This document shows, piece by piece, positions 1-7,417 of a DNA stretch of 8,369 nucleotides (position 1 is its first letter; each line of letters begins with the position of its first letter). The position numbers and the translations under genes are program-made. The stretch lies in the NCBI GenBank assembly GCA_949123685.1, contig CASBHZ010000109.1:1-8369 (forward strand), read 5' to 3'. The notes below the pieces were generated by a model. The model was not told the origin of the DNA. It saw only the letters and a list, made by a program, of their open reading frames with translations, and did no database searches. The stretch is from an uncultured Bacteroidales bacterium (GTDB lineage Bacteria > Bacteroidota > Bacteroidia > Bacteroidales > Muribaculaceae).

Positions 1-48
1 TCTACACAAGGAGACACACTCTTTCCCTACACGACGCTCTTCCGATCT
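1..48 (+). other. Illumina TruSeq read-1 adapter with i5 index (artefact)
   Basis: Not genomic DNA. The stretch reads as the end of the Illumina P5 oligo (TCTACAC), eight bases in the index position (AAGGAGAC), and then the TruSeq read-1 primer site ending in GCTCTTCCGATCT at base 48. The match to the fixed parts of the oligo is exact. The true insert begins at base 49, so the gene that follows lost its 5' end to the assembly and not to biology. Confidence 0.97.
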
Positions 49-49
49 T

Positions 50-2176
50 TTCTTCGCCCTTGCCGATTCTTTGAATTATCGTGTGGATTTTGTGGTGTAT
101 CATCAATATGAACACACGCCTGATTTCAAAAGCAGGGTTGACAAGGCGGTGCAGGTTTCTAACGGCAGACCGGTATGGATAACCGAATGGAACAACGGCG
201 CCAACTGGACCACCAATAATGAAAATGACTGGCATGATAAAGAGGGTATCCAATGTGATGCCGACGGCAATCCTATAGAAGGGGCTTCAACCGTAACATT
301 GCCCGCAACCCTTGAAAACCAGAAGGTGCAACTTGAATACATGAAGAAGGCTCTTGAAAATATAGATGCATGCGATAAGTTGGAACGGACCAATTTCTAT
401 ACATGGGTGCAGGATGCGCGTTCTGTAGAATTAAATGGAAAGAAAACGCTTGCCGGACAATATTTCGCCGACTATGCATCGAAAGTGGGCTTCAACAAAG
501 CGTCTGAGTTCGAACATGTATGGAAAATCGCCCCTCCGCTCCCGTTCATCGGTTTTTCAGAAGATTTCAAGACAACCCGCCTTTCATGGTATGACCATAA
601 CGGAGAAACAGGAAAAAGCTACACCGTTTATCGCCGCGACGACAGCGACAAGACATGGAATGCCGTAAAAATACTTGAGCTCGGAGTGGATTACCAACCG
701 GGTGGTACGGTAGTGTTTGAAGATCCTATCTTATGCTCTACAAGATACCGTTACCGGGTTATGGCAACCGCCTACAATGGTTCGGAATCGATATACTCCC
801 GCATTCAGACCGTATGGCGCGACAATGATGTCGAAGCGGCAGACGTGCGCTGTTCAGCCGTAGACCCCACAACCGTGCGTGTGGAATGGAGCGAAGTAGA
901 CGGAGCGCGCGGTTACAGAGTGGAACGCCGTCTCGTGGAATCTCCCGACAAGCCGAAAGGAGACAATGATTTTGAGGTGATCGTGGCTTCAACTGCAGAT
1001 AAATCTTATTCAGATTCATACCTTACCGAAAACTGCACATATGCTTACCGTGTGTCAGTGCTTAGCAATGCAGACATGACACCGGTGTCTGAAACCGTAA
1101 CTGTAAAAACTCCGTCCCTTTCATCTGCTCCGGAAGGGGTATTCAACCTTTTTGCCGCTTCGGGCGACAACAAAGTGACATTATCATGGGACAAGACTTA
1201 CAGAACTACATGGGACGTGGAACGCTCAGAATCTGAAAAAGGACCATGGACGAAATTGGAATCAGATATGAAAACCACAAGCTTTGTGGACACAGATGCG
1301 CAGAACGGATTTCAATATTTTTATAGGGTAATCCCCAATCGCCTCGGCAATAAAGGTGAATATTCAGAAGTGATGAGCGCCACTCCCAAAGCGGGAAATT
1401 TCGTACACATACCTTTTGTGGAGGGCAAGTTCTCAGACGCACGAGATTACTTCAATGGTGACAAGGCAACCCTTTCGAAAGGTGCCGTATGGACATCCGA
1501 CCGTCATGGAAACCCTAAAAGCGCGGTAGCCCTCAAAGCGGGAAGCGAAGCGTACATATCACTCCCATCGGGAATAATGCGGTCAATAACCGATTTCACT
1601 ATCTCTATGTGGCTCAAACCGGGTGTCACGGGTGGTAGAATATTTGATTTCGGAAGCGGCACAAGCAAATTCATGATCCTTAATTATAGCGGTGGAGAAT
1701 TTCGCTATAAGCTAACCGACGGAAGCAAGACCGTGGACCGAAACAATATCGCATGCCAACTTCCCGACGGGGAATGGAGCCACGTGGCTCTGACACAAAG
1801 CGGTTCAGTTGTCAAACTCTTCGTAAACGGCAACGAAATTGCCTCCGTATCAAATGCTCCCACACCATCCATTATGGGTAAAACGGCGGCAAACTATCTC
1901 GGAAAGTCGCAATGGAGCAACGATCCCCATCCCGACTTCGGTTATGACGACTTCTATATCTTCAACCGAAGCATGGACCAGGCGGAAATCAAGAACCTTA
2001 TGACTACCGAAAGCATCTCGGAAGTCACTGAAATTATTGACTCGCACCCTGTAAAAACAATATATTACAGCATTGACGGAGTCAAAATCTCTCATCCGGA
2101 GAAGGGGATGCTCGTGATCGAACAGAGTATAATGAGCGACGGCAGTATCAAGACTTCAAAAAAAATTGCAAGATAA
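50..2176 (+). CDS. Secreted glycoside hydrolase, 5'-truncated: TIM-barrel end, three FN3-like, LamG-like, sorting tail
   Basis: The open frame runs from the first codon after the adapter to TAA at 2174-2176, leaving 708 residues. A TTG at 71 is inside the conserved barrel and is not a real start. Residues 1-158 look like the last strands of a clan-A glycoside hydrolase barrel of the Asl1/GH128-like type. The motif WITEW carries Glu46, the expected nucleophile position, and FYTWVQDARS (about 116-125) fits the last strand. The acid/base Glu would be upstream and is missing. Three fibronectin-III-like beta domains follow (about 160-255, 264-352, 362-448), each with an xYRV-type strand. A concanavalin/LamG-like domain (about 452-655) has FTISMWLKPG, WSHVALTQ and YDDFYIFNRSM. 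The last 50 residues contain YYSIDGVKI and EKGMLVIEQ, resembling the C-terminal sorting tails of Bacteroidales type IX secretion cargo. The protein probably acts on the surface or outside the cell on a polysaccharide. The exact substrate and the GH family number are not certain. Confidence 0.85.
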   Translation, partial: FFALADSLNYRVDFVVYHQYEHTPDFKSRVDKAVQVSNGRPVWITEWNNGANWTTNNENDWHDKEGIQCDADGNPIEGASTVTLPATLENQKVQLEYMKKALENIDACDKLERTNFYTWVQDARSVELNGKKTLAGQYFADYASKVGFNKASEFEHVWKIAPPLPFIGFSEDFKTTRLSWYDHNGETGKSYTVYRRDDSDKTWNAVKILELGVDYQPGGTVVFEDPILCSTRYRYRVMATAYNGSESIYSRIQTVWRDNDVEAADVRCSAVDPTTVRVEWSEVDGARGYRVERRLVESPDKPKGDNDFEVIVASTADKSYSDSYLTENCTYAYRVSVLSNADMTPVSETVTVKTPSLSSAPEGVFNLFAASGDNKVTLSWDKTYRTTWDVERSESEKGPWTKLESDMKTTSFVDTDAQNGFQYFYRVIPNRLGNKGEYSEVMSATPKAGNFVHIPFVEGKFSDARDYFNGDKATLSKGAVWTSDRHGNPKSAVALKAGSEAYISLPSGIMRSITDFTISMWLKPGVTGGRIFDFGSGTSKFMILNYSGGEFRYKLTDGSKTVDRNNIACQLPDGEWSHVALTQSGSVVKLFVNGNEIASVSNAPTPSIMGKTAANYLGKSQWSNDPHPDFGYDDFYIFNRSMDQAEIKNLMTTESISEVTEIIDSHPVKTIYYSIDGVKISHPEKGMLVIEQSIMSDGSIKTSKKIAR

Positions 2177-2194
2177 ACCAAGAAACTGTTTAGT

Positions 2195-2234
2195 AAAAAA
2201 ACGCCGCGAAGTATATACTTTCGCGGCGTTTTTT
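2195..2234. terminator. Bidirectional Rho-independent terminator
   Basis: A perfect 10-bp G/C-rich stem, ACGCCGCGAA (2201-2210) pairing with TTCGCGGCGT (2220-2229), encloses a 9-nt loop. It is preceded by a run of A and followed by a run of T, so each strand has a hairpin plus U-tract. It lies 18 bp after the glycosidase stop and ends 2 bp before the tricorn stop codon on the other strand, so one structure ends both convergent transcripts. Confidence 0.88.
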
Positions 2235-2236
2235 AC

Positions 2237-5200
2237 TTATTTTTTCTGTTTGTCAATATCGCTGAGGAGTGACTTCACTGCTGCCTCGAGCTGGGCATCA
2301 ATGCCCTTGACAATATCGGCGGGATGATTCGCAACCTTGATATCCGGCTCAAGCTGCGTGTTTTCAAGAACCGTTCCGTCAGCCGTGCGGAAGGCGACTA
2401 CCGGCACTCCGAAAAGCAGGTCAGGATTCTGAAGCGTGATCCAGTTAACGCTCGACATAGTACCGGGAACGGGCATTCCTACAAGTTTGCCGAGATTCTT
2501 ATATTTATATACCCAGGGAGTGCCGTGAGCGTTGCTATAGTTAGCTTCCCCTATAACCATGACCGAAGGCTTGTTCCAACGGCGCGATGGCATTTCTCCG
2601 GTCGGACGGCCGTGAACCTCCTGCGTCAGATATTTATCTCCACTGAAAAGCACCTCAATATCCTCGTGCAGACGACCGCCTCCATTCCAGCGGGTATCTA
2701 TCACTATACCTTCTTTGTTATAATACTTACCGAGAAGTTTTGAATATATATCACGAAAACTTTCATCATCCATGGATCGTAAATGAAGATAGCCAAGACG
2801 TCCACCGGAAAGGGAATCCACAGCATGCTCACGCCCTTTAACCCAACGGTTGTACAGGAGTTCACTCATTACCGAAGTCCTTACCGGCAGAACTACCTCT
2901 TCCCATCGCTCACCCGAAGAAGGACGATAAAGAGAAATTAGTGTCTTTTTATTCGCGGTGTTATTTAGTAATGTCTCCCAATCACCGGCATCCGCTGTTT
3001 TCTCTCCATTGATTGCCTCCACTATGTCACCGGGACGAACCTTTGTTGTGGCACGGTCAAACGGACCTCCCTCCACGATTTCATCCACTTTAGCGACACT
3101 TCCATTGTCCGACATGTCGAAAAGCAAACCGAGAGATGCTGTCTGGTCCTTTGCCCCGTCGGGATAATAGCGTCCACCCGAATGCGACACGTTGAGTTCG
3201 CCAAGAAGTTCACTCAACAAGTCGGCAAAATCATATCCATTATTGATATGCGGCAGGAAACGGCGATAGTTTTCTACATACATATCCCAATCCACCGGCA
3301 TTTCGGGAAGATAGAAACGTTCCCTTGCTTCATTCGCCACATAATCGAGCATAGCCTCCCGCTCTCTTGCCGGATCGATCTTGACCTTACCCGACACGGA
3401 TATATTCTTAATTTCCTTACTCTTCGGATTGAATTTCTTTACAGCCGATCCGACAAGATACATATTGCCGTCTTTATCGGTCTGAATAGCGCTGCCGCCT
3501 GAATCAAGTTTCTTTACAAGCGACACGTCTCCTTTGCGCAAGTCTTTCTTCCAAAGATCATATCCCTTTTCAAAAGCGGAAAGATAATATAATGCCGATC
3601 CATCTTTTGTAACCACATAATCGCTGAGGTCTGACGAGCTCGGAGTCAGGCGCACAATCCTGTCCATTATGCCCTCGCGATCAATTTTAATCGCGTCTGA
3701 CGGCTTGTCACCTTCCTTGGAAGAATCATTTTTCTTCCCTTTCTTCCCCTTATTGGAATCATCTTTCTTTGCCGATGCTTTCTTCTGCTGTTCTTCTACC
3801 TCTTTCAGCAGTGCGTAATCCTCTTCGGAGAGCCTGAATTTATCATAAGCCTCCTTATTCAGGAACACCATGATGACATCATATTCCGATCCCCAGGAGG
3901 CATGGTTGCGCATGCCATAACGTTCAGAAGCAAAAATGACGGCATTGCCATCGTCTGTAAAACGAGGTTCCTGATCAAAATAACCTGTATTAGTGAGAGG
4001 GATAAACTCGCCGCTATCCACGTTGACTATGGCAATGTCGCCATAAGGATCGTGCATCGGGTTCATAATCTCGAGCGTAAGCCATCGGCTGTCGGGACTC
4101 CATTGCACGCCATATCCCCCGCTACGATAGTTGGTGATACGGTCTTCAAAGGTTTTAACCGCACCCGAAGCAAGATCCTTGACTTTAAGGATACGGCGAT
4201 CTTCGATAAACGCCATCTTCTTGCCATCGGGAGAGATGGAGGGATAACCGCGTTCAACGCCATCTTCCGGGAACATGGCTTCCTCTTCGATCAGCGTGGC
4301 GTTAGAGAAGTTGGGATCGTCTTTGCGTTTGATTGTCGCTTTATAAATATTGCTGCGTCCCGAACGCAGAGAACCATAATACAAGGAACGTCCGTCAGAA
4401 CCCCATGACAAACGGGATTCAATGCCTGGAGTATGTGTGATCTGCTTGACAGAGGGATATTCCGTAGAAGCGACAAACACTTCTCCCCTGACCGTAAATG
4501 CCAACTGTTTGCCGTCGGGCGACACGACCGCCCCCTGAACACGACCGAACGGAATATTCTGAATATCGTTTACATAATCGTCTATAAGATTGATTGCAAG
4601 CTTGCGAGGCGATCCACCGGGTTGCATAGTGAACAGTTCTCCATTATATACAAAAGCGAGACGGTCTCCGGCTCCGGCACTGAGAAAGCGCACCGGATGA
4701 TCCTTGAAATCGGTTAACTTACGTGCTTGCGCTCCCGAAGCTACAGATGCGGAATAGACATTGAAAGAGCCTCCGTTGCGTTCACTAAGGAAATAGAAAA
4801 CGTCACCACTCTGAGAAAGCGCGGGACTGCGGTCTTCACCTGCACGGGAAGTGAGGTTGACATATCTGCCGCTTTTAGCATCGTGCATCCATATGTCGCG
4901 GGTCACTGATGAAGTGTGATGCTTGCGCCATTTATCTTCCGATCCTTTTACATCTTCATACAGGAATGAACCGTCAGGACGCATGGCAATATTTACAGCT
5001 GGAGTTGCCAGGACTTGCCTGATCCTTCCACCCTCCACCGGAACACTATATAACTCGCCCTGACTCCTCACGGGAGCGGCGGCACTTGATGCCGGGTCCT
5101 GAATCACGGCGGAGAAAAGAACCTCTTTACCATCGGGTGAAAATGCTTCGGGAGTCTCTGCCGCCGAATTGAATGTGAGCCTGCGGGGAACTCCACCGGA

Positions 5201-5482
5201 TGATGGAATCAGGAATATATCCTTACCTCCATTGCGATCGGAAGCAAAAGCAAGTGATGAGCCGTCTGGCGACCATATCGGTGAACTTTCGTAAGCTTCG
5301 CCTGTTGTGAGACGCAGGGCATCCCCTCCGGCATAAGGAACTGTGTAAATATCGCCTTTATAGGAAAAGGCGATCCTATTACCATCGGGCGAGACCTTCG
5401 CATCTCTCACCCACATGGGACCGGCAGCCCATGACGCACCGGCAGTCATAAGCAGTCCTAACGTTATTATTGTCGTTTTCAT
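2237..5482 (-). CDS. Exported tricorn protease homologue (S41 family, beta-propeller/PDZ)
   Basis: This is a 1081-residue serine protease of the tricorn type, expected to trim oligopeptides in the periplasm. Met1 is placed at 5482. The frame stays open to an ATG at 5536, but that 18-residue extension would cover the promoter, whereas MKTTIITLGLLMTAGASWA from 5482 is a clean signal peptide (cleavage after AWA, no lipobox Cys). Order: beta-propeller with PD40-type SPDG repeats (about 22-300); second propeller (about 310-690), interrupted by a Lys/Asp/Ser-rich linker (about 562-605); helical core domain with the catalytic Ser766-His767 pair (NVSHSGG); PDZ domain (about 783-866); S41 core (about 870-1060) with DTRWNGGG, nucleophile Ser983 in NYSNAH, and LENTQLEPDI carrying Glu1040 and Glu1045. 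The length and all active-site blocks match the archaeal tricorn scheme, so it looks intact. No good Shine-Dalgarno site precedes the start, as is common in Bacteroidetes. It lies 76 bp downstream of an SDR gene but has its own promoter. Confidence 0.93.
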   Translation of the reverse strand: MKTTIITLGLLMTAGASWAAGPMWVRDAKVSPDGNRIAFSYKGDIYTVPYAGGDALRLTTGEAYESSPIWSPDGSSLAFASDRNGGKDIFLIPSSGGVPRRLTFNSAAETPEAFSPDGKEVLFSAVIQDPASSAAAPVRSQGELYSVPVEGGRIRQVLATPAVNIAMRPDGSFLYEDVKGSEDKWRKHHTSSVTRDIWMHDAKSGRYVNLTSRAGEDRSPALSQSGDVFYFLSERNGGSFNVYSASVASGAQARKLTDFKDHPVRFLSAGAGDRLAFVYNGELFTMQPGGSPRKLAINLIDDYVNDIQNIPFGRVQGAVVSPDGKQLAFTVRGEVFVASTEYPSVKQITHTPGIESRLSWGSDGRSLYYGSLRSGRSNIYKATIKRKDDPNFSNATLIEEEAMFPEDGVERGYPSISPDGKKMAFIEDRRILKVKDLASGAVKTFEDRITNYRSGGYGVQWSPDSRWLTLEIMNPMHDPYGDIAIVNVDSGEFIPLTNTGYFDQEPRFTDDGNAVIFASERYGMRNHASWGSEYDVIMVFLNKEAYDKFRLSEEDYALLKEVEEQQKKASAKKDDSNKGKKGKKNDSSKEGDKPSDAIKIDREGIMDRIVRLTPSSSDLSDYVVTKDGSALYYLSAFEKGYDLWKKDLRKGDVSLVKKLDSGGSAIQTDKDGNMYLVGSAVKKFNPKSKEIKNISVSGKVKIDPAREREAMLDYVANEARERFYLPEMPVDWDMYVENYRRFLPHINNGYDFADLLSELLGELNVSHSGGRYYPDGAKDQTASLGLLFDMSDNGSVAKVDEIVEGGPFDRATTKVRPGDIVEAINGEKTADAGDWETLLNNTANKKTLISLYRPSSGERWEEVVLPVRTSVMSELLYNRWVKGREHAVDSLSGGRLGYLHLRSMDDESFRDIYSKLLGKYYNKEGIVIDTRWNGGGRLHEDIEVLFSGDKYLTQEVHGRPTGEMPSRRWNKPSVMVIGEANYSNAHGTPWVYKYKNLGKLVGMPVPGTMSSVNWITLQNPDLLFGVPVVAFRTADGTVLENTQLEPDIKVANHPADIVKGIDAQLEAAVKSLLSDIDKQKK

Positions 5483-5504
5483 GATAACAATTAGTAAAAA
5501 AACT

Positions 5505-5532
5505 ATTATTCTGCAAATATATGCAGAATAAT
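5505..5532. repeat. 11-bp perfect inverted repeat centred on the -7 box
   Basis: ATTATTCTGCA (5505-5515) and TGCAGAATAAT (5522-5532) are exact reverse complements around a 6-bp centre. The -7 element TATATTTG occupies the centre plus two bases of one arm. A second, smaller inverted repeat (AATAAGT 5535-5541, ACTTATT 5547-5553) begins 2 bp further upstream, with the candidate -33 TTG mostly in its loop. Such placement fits an operator for a dimeric regulator. A/T-rich DNA makes short dyads easier to obtain by chance, but 11 of 11 with a G/C-containing CTGCA core is unlikely to be random. Confidence 0.65.
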
Positions 5533-5547
5533 CCAATAAGTAAGCAA
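5514..5547 (-). promoter_or_regulatory. Bacteroidetes-type promoter for the tricorn gene
   Basis: On the - strand TATATTTG (5514-5521) matches the Bacteroidetes -7 consensus TAnnTTTG exactly. A weak -33-like TTG (5545-5547) lies 23 bp upstream of it; the usual spacing is slightly shorter and the full TTTG is not met. Transcription would begin near 5506, giving a leader of roughly 25 nt before the ATG at 5482. The -7 call is good and the -33 call is tentative. Confidence 0.6.
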
Positions 5548-5558
5548 CTTATTTAAAC

Positions 5559-6353
5559 TTATAGCGGCACTGACGACCGCAGCGTATAGATTCGTCCCGT
5601 TTCGGAACTAAATAACGCCCTCATTGCCGGCACGGCACCATTGCGCGGAGTGCGAATAAGCGGACGGAAAACAAGGTCTGCTATCGGATCAAACCACCTG
5701 TCCATCCTTATCATTGATGAATCCACAATTCCAGGATCGGCACAATTCACCCTGACACCACATTTATTACCCTCGTCGGCAAATTCTGACGCAAAACGTG
5801 TAATCCAAGCCTTTGAAAGGGAATAGGCAGAGAGCTGTCCGAAAGAGTCTTTGCTTACACATGTGGGGAGATGTGAATATTTCCAGCGGCGACGAGTCAG
5901 GGACGTAGTAAAGACTATCGCCCCTCCCGGAGCTACTTGAGGAAGAAGCAGCTGATTTAACAGGCGTGTGTTATGATAATTGACATTCATGGTAGTTTCC
6001 GGTCCGTCGGGACTTATTGAGAAATGGCGCTCCATAGTTCCGGCATTGTTGACGACACCAGCCAATGGTATTCCTTTCAACTTATTGACAGCCTCCGTGA
6101 CCGATTCCGAGCTGTTTAGGTCAATTGGGAGGAAAGTAGAGTTAAAACCCGGCATCTCCTTAACCAATTCTCCGAAGGTGCCGGCAAATCGAATTTCTGA
6201 CCGACATGCCATTATCATCGGCACGCCGAGACGTCCCAAGGCTCGGCATATCTCACGACCAATACTGCCGCTTGCACCCGTAACGAGCACCGGCAACCCC
6301 GCCGGCAGATTCGTTATCGACAATTCTTTATGTATCTGCTTATGTTTCTTCAT
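5559..6353 (-). CDS. Short-chain dehydrogenase/reductase, retinol-dehydrogenase-like
   Basis: A 264-residue NAD(P)-dependent oxidoreductase with a complete Rossmann fold. It shows the dinucleotide loop TGASGSIG (25-32), the NNAG motif (102-105), and a full catalytic tetrad Asn125 (in MNVNYH), Ser151, Tyr177 and Lys181 (YSLSK). Arg51 at the end of strand 2 (ACRS) suggests NADP(H). The 25-residue gap between Ser151 and Tyr177, longer than the usual 12, resembles the retinol dehydrogenase/protochlorophyllide reductase branch, and the ending GRIYTLRSSVPL also fits that branch. About 20 polar residues precede the fold. The ATG at 6353 is supported by AAGGA six bases upstream. It probably reduces a carbonyl or oxidises an alcohol on a hydrophobic substrate in the cytoplasm; the substrate cannot be read from sequence. 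It is separated from the upstream SDR gene by a 249-bp region holding a long palindrome, so it may not be strictly cotranscribed. Confidence 0.9.
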   Translation of the reverse strand: MKKHKQIHKELSITNLPAGLPVLVTGASGSIGREICRALGRLGVPMIMACRSEIRFAGTFGELVKEMPGFNSTFLPIDLNSSESVTEAVNKLKGIPLAGVVNNAGTMERHFSISPDGPETTMNVNYHNTRLLNQLLLPQVAPGGAIVFTTSLTRRRWKYSHLPTCVSKDSFGQLSAYSLSKAWITRFASEFADEGNKCGVRVNCADPGIVDSSMIRMDRWFDPIADLVFRPLIRTPRNGAVPAMRALFSSETGRIYTLRSSVPL

Positions 6354-6359
6354 GGATTA

Positions 6360-6364
6360 TCCTT
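6360..6364 (-). promoter_or_regulatory. Ribosome binding site of the retinol-dehydrogenase-like SDR
   Basis: On the - strand AAGGA stands six bases before the ATG at 6353. It is the clearest Shine-Dalgarno site in the window and supports that start. Confidence 0.55.
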
Positions 6365-6380
6365 ATCGGTTTCCTTAAGT

Positions 6381-6560
6381 ATAAGTATGACATCGAAATT
6401 ATTTAATGTATTGATTAGTCAATGCATCTTTTTGCGTCTTTCCGGTGATTTAAGTGAGTTCCATCAGTCACAATGCACGCATTGCTCCTTCCCGAACTCT
6501 CATAAATCCCTCGAAAATCCGCTAAAAATATGCATTAACTAATTTGCGAGTCATACTTAT
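6381..6560. repeat. Long imperfect palindrome (MITE-like or structured leader)
   Basis: This fills most of the 249-bp gap between the two SDR genes, where I see no gene. The outer arms ATAAGTATGAC (6381-6391) and GTCATACTTAT (6550-6560) are perfect 11-bp reverse complements. Inside them lie the 20-bp arms 6414-6433 and 6524-6543, complementary at 18 of 20 positions and each flanked by TTG. Hand alignment carries the pairing inward, about 47 of 63 positions with two gaps, to a central 6-bp palindrome CAATGC/GCATTG (6471-6484) almost exactly at the midpoint. The two sides are asymmetric between outer and inner arms: 22 nt on the left, 6 nt on the right. As RNA on the - strand it would form a large hairpin starting 28 nt before the downstream SDR start codon. 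It could be a non-autonomous insertion element, a structured untranslated region or a processing site. Confidence 0.75.
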
Positions 6561-6570
6561 GATCCCGTAC

Positions 6571-6607
6571 TTAATTATTAACCATTAATTATTAACCATT
6601 AATTATC
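6571..6607. repeat. A/T-rich tandem repeat, copy A
   Basis: The 14-bp unit ATTAATTATTAACC occurs here about 2.6 times in tandem. The last 24 bases (6584-6607) are identical to 7425-7448 in the next intergenic gap. On the - strand the repeat supplies the stop codon of the DltE-like SDR (6603-6605). Similar A/T-rich intergenic repeats are, from memory, common in Bacteroidales genomes. Confidence 0.85.
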
Positions 6608-7412
6608 TCACGATCCCCTTGTCAAGAAGCCTCCTCTTCACTAACATCCTAACGGATGTCGGGAGTAATGCCACAAAAACAATCGAGAAGCGGTTTAGCA
6701 GTCCGTTGATATATTGCTTCTTGCCCCGAAGCATCTTATTTACGGCTTTACGGGAGAAGCGTTGAGGCGTATCGAGCACCCGTATATTCACCGCAAGTCT
6801 CTTCAGCGATTCCGGAAGTCCGAAAAGGTCTGTCGCAATCCCTCCTGGACAAGCCACCGTAATCGAGACCCCATAGTCCTTCAGTTCATAATGCAAAGAC
6901 CTGCTGAAAACGCGTATGTACGCCTTCGTTGCCGAATACATTGCGATTCCGGGCATTGGCATCCAGCAAGACATAGACGACATGTTTAGTATACGTCCGT
7001 AACCTTGTTCCTTGAATCGCATGGCAAACACACGACTCAGATTCGTAACCGCTTCTACATGCAGGCGTATAAAACATTCTATCTTATGTGGAGAAGTATC
7101 CATAATCGGTTGGAAAGCGAAAATACCGGCATTGTTAATCAGAAAATCCGCCTTCATCCCTCGGTTATCAAGGTAACCTGCGATTTCATATGCGGCAGGA
7201 CCGGATGTCAGGTCAATGAAAAGCGGGTAAGTCTCCACTCCCGCAGTGGATGCTATATCCGCAGCACAAGCTTCAAGTTCCTTTTGCTGATTACTCACCA
7301 TCACAAGGTTACACCCTCGCGACGCCAGCTCCTTGCAGAAACACAAGCCTATGCCGCTACTCGCACCGGTGACCACAGCCAACTTCCCTTTTATGTCCTT
7401 CTCCGGTCTCAT
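6603..7412 (-). CDS. Short-chain dehydrogenase/reductase, DltE-like (COG0300 type)
   Basis: A 269-residue classical SDR. It has the nucleotide-binding loop TGASSGIG (15-22), NNAG (93-96), and catalytic Ser146, Tyr159 and Lys163 (YSATK) with the normal 13-residue Ser-to-Tyr spacing. The position of the tetrad Asn appears to be His118 (RLHVEAV), a departure from the classical tetrad. The end of strand 2 reads VSNQQ without the Arg typical of NADP users, so cofactor preference is unclear. A hydrophobic stretch near the C-terminus (about 241-253, SIVFVALLPTSV) followed by basic residues could form a membrane-associated helix, as in reductases acting on lipid or steroid ketones. The start at 7412 lies 27 bp after the flavin reductase stop with no strong ribosome site and no better Met downstream, so cotranscription with that gene is likely. 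The substrate is unknown; fatty-acyl, steroid and sugar-derived ketones are all possible. Confidence 0.9.
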   Translation of the reverse strand: MRPEKDIKGKLAVVTGASSGIGLCFCKELASRGCNLVMVSNQQKELEACAADIASTAGVETYPLFIDLTSGPAAYEIAGYLDNRGMKADFLINNAGIFAFQPIMDTSPHKIECFIRLHVEAVTNLSRVFAMRFKEQGYGRILNMSSMSCWMPMPGIAMYSATKAYIRVFSRSLHYELKDYGVSITVACPGGIATDLFGLPESLKRLAVNIRVLDTPQRFSRKAVNKMLRGKKQYINGLLNRFSIVFVALLPTSVRMLVKRRLLDKGIVR

Positions 7413-7417
7413 ACCCC

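Noticed and set aside
2..253. Open frame on the - strand, 83 residues, ending in RASCRERVCLLV
   Set aside because: Its C-terminus is translated Illumina adapter and the rest is antisense to the glycosidase.
3902..4408. 168-residue open frame on the + strand
   Set aside because: It lies opposite the propeller region of the tricorn gene and has no family motif or ribosome site.
5483..5536. Upstream ATG that would extend the tricorn protein by 18 residues
   Set aside because: The extension would translate through the consensus -7 box and bury the signal peptide; ATG at 5482 gives a normal exported N-terminus.
6394..6422. Possible promoter for the RDH-like SDR (TAATTTCG with TTG 18 bp upstream on the - strand)
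   Set aside because: The -7 box deviates from TAnnTTTG at one core base and the spacing is short; too weak to list as a feature.
6330..6542. 70-residue + strand frame in the intergenic region
   Set aside because: It starts inside the opposite SDR gene and runs across the palindrome; the sequence is low-information (Ser/Leu/Cys/His) with no ribosome site.
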